Assembly (NCBI GenBank): GCA_024224995.1
Contig: JAAENB010000451.1
Location: forward strand, 1 to 21,333
DNA: 21,333 nt
Origin: a bacterium
GTDB lineage: Bacteria > Spirochaetota > UBA4802 > UBA5550
Direction: 5' to 3'
Below, piece by piece: positions 15,450 to 21,333 of this stretch (position 1 is its first letter; the number at the start of each line of letters is the position of its first letter). Under the pieces are notes generated by a model that saw only the letters and a list, made by a program, of their open reading frames with translations, was not told the origin of the DNA and did no database searches. The position numbers and the translations under genes are program-made.

Positions 15450-15758
15450 CTACTCCTCTTCCGCTATATACCAGACTGAATCGGGTATTTGTACATATTT
15501 ATTCTCTTTTGTATAAAAAAAGGTATAATTCCTTTCTTCTTTTGCCGCGGAAATTTTTTGCACGTGAACCCATCGTTTTATTAATTTGCCGTCCAGGCCG
15601 AAGATTGAAACTGTCAGGTCTTGCCCGGTTATGGCTTCAATTTTCCTCTGGGTAATATTCTTATCTTCATACGTGAAATAATACTTAAAATAAAAATACC
15701 CTCCTATAACAAGCAATATGAGCAGTACAATTCCAATAATCTTAAGTTTTGTTTGCAT
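15450..15758 (-). CDS. Small single-span membrane protein
   Basis: A 102-residue protein with one hydrophobic helix at about residues 6-27 preceded by KLK, then a soluble tail of about 75 residues (TYEDKNITQRKIEAITGQDL, then strand-like segments ending in VWYIAEEE). No cysteine follows the hydrophobic stretch, so it is not a lipoprotein; it is probably anchored in the inner membrane with the tail outside. It is not a family I recognise. The AGGAG Shine-Dalgarno (15770-15766) overlaps the stop codon of the upstream ThiF-like gene, and its own last codons carry the recG Shine-Dalgarno, so it is locked into this operon. It could be lineage-specific. Confidence 0.75.
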   Translation of the reverse strand: MQTKLKIIGIVLLILLVIGGYFYFKYYFTYEDKNITQRKIEAITGQDLTVSIFGLDGKLIKRWVHVQKISAAKEERNYTFFYTKENKYVQIPDSVWYIAEEE

Positions 15759-15769
15759 ATCTCCTCTCC

Positions 15770-16498
15770 TTATTTACCGCATACTTTGCATGACGGATTT
15801 TTGCGTAAATTTACCGATTCAAAGCGGTTTGCCAGTCCGTCCCAGAAAAGCAGCTTGTTCTTTAAGTTTTCCCCGATCCCGGTAAGATATTTTATCGCTT
15901 CAACTGCCTGGAGCGAGCCCATGACTCCTGCCGTAGCCCCGGTGACGTAAAATATCCCTTTTTTGTCCTTATCCGGGAAAAAACATGCCAGGCATGCTGT
16001 TTCCGGGGGGGCGAGAAAGGTTATCTGTCCCTGAAAATTGGCTACTCCCGCATGGATCATTGGAATATTGTTCGCAACCGAAACCCTGTTCAATATGTGC
16101 CTGGTTTTAAAATTATCCAGACAGTCAATAATAAGGTCCGCTTCTCCAACCAGGGCCCCGGTATTTTTTTTATCAAGCTTATCGTAAACTCGTATAATCT
16201 CAATATCGGGATTAAAAGAAGAAAGGCTGTCAAAAGCGGAATCGACCTTTTTAGAGCCCACACTTCTGTCTTTATGGAGAAATTGCCGGTTAAGGTTGCT
16301 AATATCAACATCATCATAATCAGCAATTACCAGGGTTCCCACGCCAACGGCAGTCAAATGATACAAAAGAGAGCTGCCAAGCCCGCCGACACCGGCTATA
16401 AAGACCCGGGACTGCTTCAGTTTATCCTGCACTTCGTCTCCCCAGGACTCTATCCCCAATTGACGCTGATACCGCTTCAATTCCTGTTCAGAAAGCAT
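15770..16498 (-). CDS. ThiF/MoeB/HesA family E1-like adenylyltransferase
   Basis: A 242-residue protein of the family that adenylates the C-terminal glycine of ubiquitin-like sulfur carriers (ThiS, MoaD) or other acceptors. The N-terminal ERYQRQL-like segment (KRYQRQLGI, 8-16), the nucleotide loop GVGGLGS (36-42), D60 and the DISNLNRQFL stretch (65-74) and DCLDNFKTR (135-142) are present. Two CxxC pairs (CLAC at 169-172; CKVC at 237-240) form the usual zinc site. Where many relatives have a cysteine before the 'AGV-G' helix (SCAEAGVLG), this protein has VTGATAGVMG, so the thioester or persulfide cysteine appears to be missing. The ATG at 16498 is chosen because AAGGAA lies 7 nt before it; the longer frame would run into the palindrome at 16611. 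No MoaD or ThiS gene is in the window, so the substrate is unknown. Confidence 0.85.
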   Translation of the reverse strand: MLSEQELKRYQRQLGIESWGDEVQDKLKQSRVFIAGVGGLGSSLLYHLTAVGVGTLVIADYDDVDISNLNRQFLHKDRSVGSKKVDSAFDSLSSFNPDIEIIRVYDKLDKKNTGALVGEADLIIDCLDNFKTRHILNRVSVANNIPMIHAGVANFQGQITFLAPPETACLACFFPDKDKKGIFYVTGATAGVMGSLQAVEAIKYLTGIGENLKNKLLFWDGLANRFESVNLRKNPSCKVCGK

Positions 16499-16610
16499 TG
16501 TTTTTCCTTTTGATAAATTGATTTTGAACGCTATCCTGTGCCAAACAGACCAATTTTGGCAACATTTTTTTAATTTTTTTAGCTCCCAGTCAAAAATCGG
16601 GGGTGCAGCC

Positions 16611-16661
16611 TGTTGTGACAGTGACCCCCTTGCGCCCCGCAAGGGGGTCACTGTCACAACA
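16611..16661. repeat. Long hairpin repeat, 24-bp perfect stem
   Basis: Bases 16611-16634 are fully complementary to 16638-16661, with CCC as the loop. The inner stem is ACCCCCTTGCG/CGCAAGGGGGT and the outer stem contains TGTTGTGACAGTG. It lies 113 bp upstream of the ThiF-like start codon and most likely upstream of its promoter. Confidence 0.88.
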
Positions 16662-16718
16662 AACAATGTTTCCCTCCCATTTTACCGAATGCATATTGTG
16701 CGTTTTACAACAGCATCA

Positions 16719-16823
16719 GGGGATTGGTCTTATCTTTCCGGAACAGGAGGCATGGATGCCGACGCCCGGAAGCAAAACAGGAGGTTTTTTCGTCCGGGTG
16801 GAGGAAAGATAAGACCAATCCCC
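16719..16823. repeat. Long hairpin element, 21-bp stem and structured loop
   Basis: Bases 16719-16739 are fully complementary to 16803-16823. The 63-nt loop has its own symmetry: GGCAT-GG-ATGCC near 16749-16760, CCCGGA/TCCGGG closing the right half, and ACAGGAGG twice (about 16743 and 16777). The architecture (perfect outer stem, long structured loop) recalls the element at 241-361, but sequence and loop length differ. Confidence 0.82.
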
Positions 16824-16908
16824 GAGCGTAACAACAACATCGCACACAAGTCGTACCCCGATTTTTAAATAGTTACTCCCGCACCTCTCCTGAGAGCTAA
16901 AAAAATCA

Positions 16909-16941
16909 TTGACTAAAAATTCACTAAGACGGTAATATAAT
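16909..16941 (+). promoter_or_regulatory. Candidate promoter for the PPC lipoprotein operon
   Basis: TTGACT (16909-16914) is followed after 18 bp by TAATAT (16933-16938), which overlaps a perfect TATAAT (16936-16941). With TATAAT the spacer would be 21 bp, too long, so the first pairing is preferred. It is about 50 bp before the start codon. Confidence 0.45.
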
Positions 16942-16988
16942 AGATTAAGTACATATTTTTGCGATATTTTAAAGGAGACAGAGTATAT

Positions 16989-18542
16989 ATGAAATATATT
17001 CGAATAATATTGATTCTTACGGTAGCGATATATTTGCAATCCTGTACAGGCTGCAAAGACGGAGCCCATCAGGAAAAAGAGCCAAATAATTCATTTGCCC
17101 TGGCAACACCTCTTGAAACAAACAAAACCATAGACGGTTTTATTGAATCCAGAGATGATAAGGATTTTTATAAATTAACGTTCCCCGGAGACACGGTCCT
17201 TGACATCGGTCTCACTGCCATTAAGGGTATAAATCATGCCATTGAGATCTGGCAGGGTGATAGCCCTGAGCTGGTAAAACTGGTTGATGACAACCGGAAA
17301 TCATCATCGGAACGGATCGCGAATTTTTACGCCCAGCGCGGCACCTATTACATTGCGGTTGTTCATGGAGAACGGGACAAAAAAAAGGGAAACAAGGAAA
17401 CACCCTATAAATTAAGTGTCTCTTCACGGGCACCGGGAATGGAAGAAGTTGAAGCGAATGACAACCTTTCTACGGCATGCCAGGTTTCCGAAGGCAGTGA
17501 AATAAAGGGCTATTTTTCTCCTGCCTACAACCGGTTGAACTACAGCAAAGAGAATCCTTTAAGAGAAGAAGACTGGTATCGTATACAGGTTGATCTTGAA
17601 CCGGAAACCCCCAGGCTCATGAATGTTTCTCTTACGGGGGTAAAAGGGATCAACTCCATCCTGGCTATCTATGACGGAGACAATAACCGCATCGCCTTTG
17701 CCAATAACGGCATCTCAGGGGTTCCCGAAGATATAAAAGGAATCGGCATTACCGAATCCGGTGAATATTTTATCCAGGTTACTTCCGAAGGCTATAACGC
17801 GAATCCCAATGAATCCTACTTTTTACAGATAGCATTTACCGAATTCGACGCCGCGGTTGAAATGGAGCCAAACAACAGCATCAGTAAAGCAAACAAAATA
17901 CAGGAAAACCAGGTGTCGGGCAAAATAGATTCCACAACGGACAGGGATTATTTTGTATACAACGCGGCAACACCGGGATCCCTGTACCGGGTTGAGCTGG
18001 CACCGCCCGTAGACCTGGACATGAAAATGATACTTTTCAACGGGCAAAAGAAGAAACTAATGGAAATCAACAACGGTCCTAAGGGCGAGCGGGAGATTCA
18101 TCCCAACCTTTTCATGCCGGGAGATTTTTTTATCGCGGTTTCATCGCGGAAAACCGGGTATAGCAGGGAAGGGGATTACACCCTTTCGGTAACGAAGATT
18201 GAAGACGCTGCCGGGTACGAATCAGAACCAAACGATAACAAAAAACGAGCCGGTACCATCAAAAATAATCAAATCAAAGGATTTGTTTCCCGAAAAGATG
18301 ACAAAGACTTTTATTTACTCAATTACGGCCAAACAGTAAAACAACGGTTTGAAGTCCTGGGAGTCAAAGACGGCGAGATTAGCGTTTCCGTAACTGATCC
18401 GCTTGGATATGTCATCAAATCCGTAACGATCAAAGGAGATACGCCAAAAACATTTTCCGAGATGATCGACAAGAAAGGTTATCTTATTGTTGAACCAATA
18501 AAAGCAAATTACGATAGCCCGTATACGATAAATTTAAAATAG
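16989..18542 (+). CDS. Lipoprotein made of four PPC-type domains
   Basis: A 517-residue predicted lipoprotein. The signal peptide ends in lipobox LQSC with Cys19 lipidated. The rest is four consecutive beta-sandwich domains of the bacterial pre-peptidase C-terminal (PPC) type. Each opens with the signature EPNN-like turn (EPNN 31, EAND 155, EPNN 293, EPND 413) followed by I-G-I/F----D-D-Y/F (for example DGFIESRDDKDFYKL and KGFVSRKDDKDFYLL). PPC domains normally sit beside secreted proteases and help secretion or substrate binding; here there is no catalytic domain, so it is probably a structural or binding protein. The ATG at 16989 is preferred over 16959 because AAGGAG precedes it and the signal peptide starts here. 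A second lipoprotein gene follows after 22 nt. Confidence 0.85.
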   Translation: MKYIRIILILTVAIYLQSCTGCKDGAHQEKEPNNSFALATPLETNKTIDGFIESRDDKDFYKLTFPGDTVLDIGLTAIKGINHAIEIWQGDSPELVKLVDDNRKSSSERIANFYAQRGTYYIAVVHGERDKKKGNKETPYKLSVSSRAPGMEEVEANDNLSTACQVSEGSEIKGYFSPAYNRLNYSKENPLREEDWYRIQVDLEPETPRLMNVSLTGVKGINSILAIYDGDNNRIAFANNGISGVPEDIKGIGITESGEYFIQVTSEGYNANPNESYFLQIAFTEFDAAVEMEPNNSISKANKIQENQVSGKIDSTTDRDYFVYNAATPGSLYRVELAPPVDLDMKMILFNGQKKKLMEINNGPKGEREIHPNLFMPGDFFIAVSSRKTGYSREGDYTLSVTKIEDAAGYESEPNDNKKRAGTIKNNQIKGFVSRKDDKDFYLLNYGQTVKQRFEVLGVKDGEISVSVTDPLGYVIKSVTIKGDTPKTFSEMIDKKGYLIVEPIKANYDSPYTINLK

Positions 18543-18564
18543 AAACATAAACAGGAGAACAAAT

Positions 18565-19047
18565 ATGAAAAAAAGTTTATTATCTTTAATAACTATCACC
18601 ATATTGCTGACACTAATTCCGGGTTGTAAAACAATCCAATCACTGACAGCAGACAAAGATCCCACGGGAAAAGCATACAAATATCCCGAAACATACAATA
18701 TAAAATTACAGGCGTATGACTCTCATATCAACGACCCGTCAAAAGACCGGCGTTCCTATTACAAAGTCTATATTGACAAAGTAGAAGAAGGGAGAACCAC
18801 AACAGGTCTTGAATCACAGGAAAAGACCTTCAAAGGAAAGTATAGCTTAAACAAGCATCTTATCCGTGTTGAGAAATGGGTTATTGACAAAAAAGCCGGC
18901 CGGTATAAAAAATTAAACAATATTGAACAGCCAAAGCCGAACTTTGCCTATTTCACCATCCCCAAAGACAGGGTTATTCTCATCAAGCTTGAGGCAGGAA
19001 AGCGCGGAAAAAGCAAGTTTGATGTTAGCTTTGAAATAGATGAGTAG
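18565..19047 (+). CDS. Small lipoprotein of unknown function
   Basis: A 160-residue predicted lipoprotein: MKK start, hydrophobic core, lipobox IPGC with Cys21. The mature part is strand-rich and strongly basic, with segments such as YNIKLQAYDSHINDPSKDRRSYY (here broken in meaning only), YKVYIDKVEEGRTT and FAYFTIPKDRVILIKLEAGK. It resembles no family I can name. AGGAG lies 7 nt before the ATG. It is 22 nt downstream of the PPC lipoprotein and very probably cotranscribed with it, so both are likely to work at the same envelope site. Confidence 0.75.
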   Translation: MKKSLLSLITITILLTLIPGCKTIQSLTADKDPTGKAYKYPETYNIKLQAYDSHINDPSKDRRSYYKVYIDKVEEGRTTTGLESQEKTFKGKYSLNKHLIRVEKWVIDKKAGRYKKLNNIEQPKPNFAYFTIPKDRVILIKLEAGKRGKSKFDVSFEIDE

Positions 19048-19063
19048 ACTGGAGGGGATGGTA

Positions 19064-19091
19064 ATCGGTTGTCGGTGATCGGTGACCGGTT
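19064..19091 (+). repeat. Four-unit heptanucleotide tandem array
   Basis: Four back-to-back 7-nt units: ATCGGTT, GTCGGTG, ATCGGTG, ACCGGTT. The array ends 8 nt before the first ATG of the histidine kinase gene and starts 16 nt after the lipoprotein stop. The unit is unrelated to the GAAGTTT heptads at 6653-6743, but the period is the same. Confidence 0.75.
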
Positions 19092-19099
19092 TAAGATAG

Positions 19100-21190
19100 A
19101 TGGAAAGAAACAGAATGATTGATCTGTTTTCCGAGGGGCTTCGGGGAAGTCCTTCGGTTGTCAAAGATGAAGCACTATTAGCACAGTCCCGTAAACGGCT
19201 ACTGGACTTCCTGGTATGGATGCGGTTCCCTTTAGCCGGGATAGTCTGCTTCCGGGTTTATTTCAGTACTCAAACCGGGGATATATTCCGGTTTGCGGGC
19301 TATGGCTGCGTTGTTTTATATCTTTTATACTGCCTCCTGTTATTGCTCCTCCGGAAAAAACCCGGGGTATTCTACTCCGACAGGTTTATGACTGCGGAAT
19401 CGGTTTTTGACTCTCTATTCATTGCCTCTTTTTATATTTTGAGCCAGGACAGGGGATCAAACTGGTACCTGCTCTTTGCTGTTCCGATTTTGCTTGCTTC
19501 TTTTAGAAAGGAATTCATTGTTCTTACGCAAATTTTAATGGCTGTTTTTATTGCTGTCATTATGGCAGCATCGTTATTTGTTCTTTTTTACGCGGTTCCC
19601 ACACCGTTTGTTCTTCAGTACTTTGAGACGCTGCTTCCCATGATCCTGTATCTCGCAGGAGCCTTTATTCTTTCTGCCTATATTTTTTCAAACCGCAGCA
19701 GTATTCATCACTGGATAAAGAGAAGCTCCCGGACCGAAAACGCCAGGCAGGCGATTCTCAACAGCATGGGAGAGTATATTTTTGCCATAAACAGGAACCA
19801 TGAAATATTATGGGCCAATGAAAAATTCAAAAAGGATTATTTCGAAAAATATAACGAACGGATGAAGGCAACCAGAAGTTCACATTGTTTTAGCGAATAC
19901 CGTGACCGGGACCAGGTGTGTGGAAATTGTCTTGCCCTCAAGGCCATGGAATCGGGAGAAACCCATTCGGATATTGAAGTCTGGGTAAAAAAAGGGATCC
20001 GTTCAATATTCCAGGTAAAAGCCACTCCTCTGCTGAATGAGACCGGGGAGACCATCGGCGCCGTAGAGACCCTGCTCGATGTTACGGAGCAGGAAGGACT
20101 CAAAAGGTTACTGGAGCAGCAGGGGTATATTCTTAAAATAATTGAAAGTTCCGCAGACGCTATCATTGTTACGGACAAGCGAGGCCTCATACAACTCTGC
20201 AACCAGGGCGCCTGCCGCCTTCTTGAATACGACGATTTCGAGCTGTCCCATCTCAGCTGCAAGGATATCTATTCCACGGAAGAAGGTGATGGCGGCTATG
20301 CGATTGCCCTTGATATTATGGAGAGGCTCAAGAACTCAACCGACGGAAGGATATTTAACTACAGTACGAATCTAAAAAGCAAAAGCGAAGAGATTATTCA
20401 CATTACCCTGTCGGCATCGTTAATATATAATGAGCATAATGAGGTAATCGCCGTTGTTGGCATAACCAGGGACATGAGAGAGCTGGACAAGCTGGAGGCG
20501 GAAAAACTCCGGAATGAAAAATTTGCCGTTATTGGCGGTATTGCCAGTTACCTTGCTCACAAGGTCAAGGGGAACCTGGGCACGCTTCAATTCGACATTG
20601 AATCGCTGCAGGAATCGACCAGGGAGCAGGCGACAGAAATAGAAGAAAAACAGTTTAAAAAATGCCTCCGCATTTTAAAGACTATTGACAATATTATTAA
20701 AGATATACTGGCGGCATCAACCCCCACTCATTTAAGCACGAAAATTATTGGTTTTGGCGAGTTACAGAGCCACCTGGAACAGGAGTTCAAGGCTATATGT
20801 ATAAAGAAAAAAATTAATTTTGATATTAATTTAAATAAAAAACTCCCCAACCTGCAGGTTGATATAGAACAACTCATGCAGGTCTTTTATATCTTACTGA
20901 ACAATTCTTTTGATGCCCTGGAGCTCATTGAAAATGCCGTTATAACCGTACGAAGCCGGGAGGAAGAAGGGCGCATCTATATCCAGTGGAGCGACAACGG
21001 GCATGGGATCCCCGAAGAACTCCACTACCAGGTTTTTGATCCCTTTGTAACAACCAAAGAAAAAGGCAAGGGCTGGGGCATGGGTCTGGCCATTGCCAGG
21101 AACCTCTTAAACCTTCACGGCGGGTCCATCTCTATCGATCAAAAAAGCAGGAAAGGAGCCACTTTTTTGCTAAGTCTGCCAAAGGCATAG
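19100..21190 (+). CDS. Membrane PAS-PAS sensor histidine kinase
   Basis: A 696-residue hybrid-free sensor kinase. Residues about 36-200 form five or six membrane spans (for example 44-54, 64-84, 103-114, 122-134, 143-165, 175-196). Two PAS domains follow, about 213-330 and 343-462. PAS1 carries Cys263, Cys274 and Cys277 (HCF, then CGNC), a cysteine pattern seen in many delta-proteobacterial-type PAS kinases. The dimerisation helix has the phospho-acceptor in YLAHKVKGNLG (His487), where most kinases read HEIRNPL. The ATPase domain has the N box LLNNSFDAL, G1 DNGHGIP (632-638), F box FDPFVTTK and G2 KGWGMGLA. It autophosphorylates and passes phosphate to a response regulator, but none is in the window. 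The start could also be ATG 19115, with GGAAAG 7 nt before it. It is 52 nt after the lipoprotein gene. Confidence 0.88.
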   Translation: MERNRMIDLFSEGLRGSPSVVKDEALLAQSRKRLLDFLVWMRFPLAGIVCFRVYFSTQTGDIFRFAGYGCVVLYLLYCLLLLLLRKKPGVFYSDRFMTAESVFDSLFIASFYILSQDRGSNWYLLFAVPILLASFRKEFIVLTQILMAVFIAVIMAASLFVLFYAVPTPFVLQYFETLLPMILYLAGAFILSAYIFSNRSSIHHWIKRSSRTENARQAILNSMGEYIFAINRNHEILWANEKFKKDYFEKYNERMKATRSSHCFSEYRDRDQVCGNCLALKAMESGETHSDIEVWVKKGIRSIFQVKATPLLNETGETIGAVETLLDVTEQEGLKRLLEQQGYILKIIESSADAIIVTDKRGLIQLCNQGACRLLEYDDFELSHLSCKDIYSTEEGDGGYAIALDIMERLKNSTDGRIFNYSTNLKSKSEEIIHITLSASLIYNEHNEVIAVVGITRDMRELDKLEAEKLRNEKFAVIGGIASYLAHKVKGNLGTLQFDIESLQESTREQATEIEEKQFKKCLRILKTIDNIIKDILAASTPTHLSTKIIGFGELQSHLEQEFKAICIKKKINFDINLNKKLPNLQVDIEQLMQVFYILLNNSFDALELIENAVITVRSREEEGRIYIQWSDNGHGIPEELHYQVFDPFVTTKEKGKGWGMGLAIARNLLNLHGGSISIDQKSRKGATFLLSLPKA

Positions 21191-21195
21191 TTAGC

Positions 21196-21314
21196 TGCTC
21201 TCAAGAAACTAAATTGTGCAAGTGAGCGGGCCTGGAAGTATCCCTCTTCTAAATGCTGCGGAACTCGCTCCGCTCAAACAGTCCTCACATTTAGAAGAGG
21301 GATACTTCCAGGCC
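21196..21314 (+). repeat. Long stem-loop intergenic element, copy 2
   Basis: The 24-nt leader (21196-21219) is identical to 241-264, followed by the same 9-nt spacer length. The arms 21229-21255 and 21288-21314 pair perfectly over 27 bp; the loop is 32 nt (21256-21287), as in copy 1. The element begins 6 nt after the histidine kinase stop codon. Inside the loop, GCGGA and TCCGC can form a further small stem. Confidence 0.87.
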
Positions 21315-21333
21315 AGATGCAGATCGCAATACT

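Larger units (their letters stand above)
16499..16988. other. Divergent intergenic region with two long hairpin repeats
   Basis: 490 bp between the divergently transcribed ThiF-like and PPC lipoprotein genes. It holds a 24-bp stem with a 3-nt loop (16611-16661), a 21-bp stem with a 63-nt loop (16719-16823) and a promoter candidate for the plus-strand gene (16909-16941). Open frames crossing it are read through inverted repeats and lack usable ribosome-binding sites. The two repeats lie 57 bp apart and are unrelated in sequence. Confidence 0.7.

Noticed and set aside
16529..16546. Sigma-54-like sequence TTGGCACAGGATAGC on the minus strand before the ThiF-like gene
   Set aside because: The GG and GC dinucleotides are separated by 9 instead of 10 bases, and the rest of the -12 box does not match; sigma-54 promoters do not tolerate this well.
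16752..16868. 38-codon frame starting ATG GAT GCC inside the 63-nt loop, preceded by AGGAGG
   Set aside because: AGGAGG is separated from the ATG by a single base, too close to serve as a ribosome-binding site, and the frame runs out through the hairpin arm.
241..21314. Composite transposon bounded by the two stem-loop elements in direct orientation
   Set aside because: The 20.8 kb between them consists of housekeeping genes on both strands, with no transposase and no target duplication; two copies of a dispersed repeat near the window ends are explanation enough.

Overview
The window is an ordinary-looking chromosomal segment with moderate GC content and mostly housekeeping genes. It comes from a Gram-negative-type bacterium: three proteins carry lipoprotein signal peptides, and there are outer-envelope style PPC and TPR lipoproteins. 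Gene content (TilS-FtsH pair, PgcA-like phosphohexomutase, RecG, DUF2007-TPR protein, PPC lipoprotein, multi-PAS histidine kinase) would fit a spirochaete or a desulfobacterial-type lineage, but the sequence alone does not settle it. I see no phage, insertion sequence with a transposase, CRISPR array, tRNA or rRNA.

Layout. 1-524 is a gene-free stretch packed with dispersed repeats, including a long stem-loop element. 525-2489 is a plus-strand pair: a membrane-anchored DUF2007-TPR protein and a nitroreductase. 2490-2846 is a second cluster of small GC-rich hairpin repeats. 2847-3938 (minus) is a TPR lipoprotein. 4082-4714 is a Phd/YefM-RelE/ParE type toxin-antitoxin operon with a near-consensus promoter and an operator-like palindrome. 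4726-8467 (minus) holds a phosphohexomutase followed by a glutamine-dependent asparagine synthetase, separated by an inverted pair of heptanucleotide tandem arrays. 8604-13286 (plus) is tilS, ftsH and an unrecognised acidic 332-residue protein. 13343-16498 (minus) is a tightly packed operon: E1-like ThiF/MoeB protein, a small single-span membrane protein and recG. 16989-21190 (plus) is a four-repeat PPC lipoprotein, a 160-residue lipoprotein and a membrane PAS-PAS histidine kinase. The window ends with a second copy of the long stem-loop element.

How the genes fit together. The clearest functional units are the toxin-antitoxin pair, the translationally coupled thiF-like/small-membrane-protein/recG operon, and the lipoprotein-lipoprotein-kinase run. 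The last could be an envelope-sensing group, but no response regulator is present here. The tilS-ftsH adjacency is common in bacteria; the acidic protein after ftsH is the least explained protein in the window.

The most unusual material is non-coding. At least five kinds of structured repeat sit in the intergenic spaces: (a) a ~120-nt element, present at both ends of the window, with a 24-nt conserved leader, a 27-28 bp stem whose sequence differs between copies while staying paired, and a 32-nt loop that is nearly invariant; (b) a 52-bp perfect palindrome overlapping a stop codon; (c) a 24-bp stem with a 3-nt loop; (d) a 21-bp stem around a structured 63-nt loop; (e) heptanucleotide tandem arrays of two unrelated sequences. 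These look like families of palindromic intergenic elements, and (a) is the best candidate for an undescribed system.
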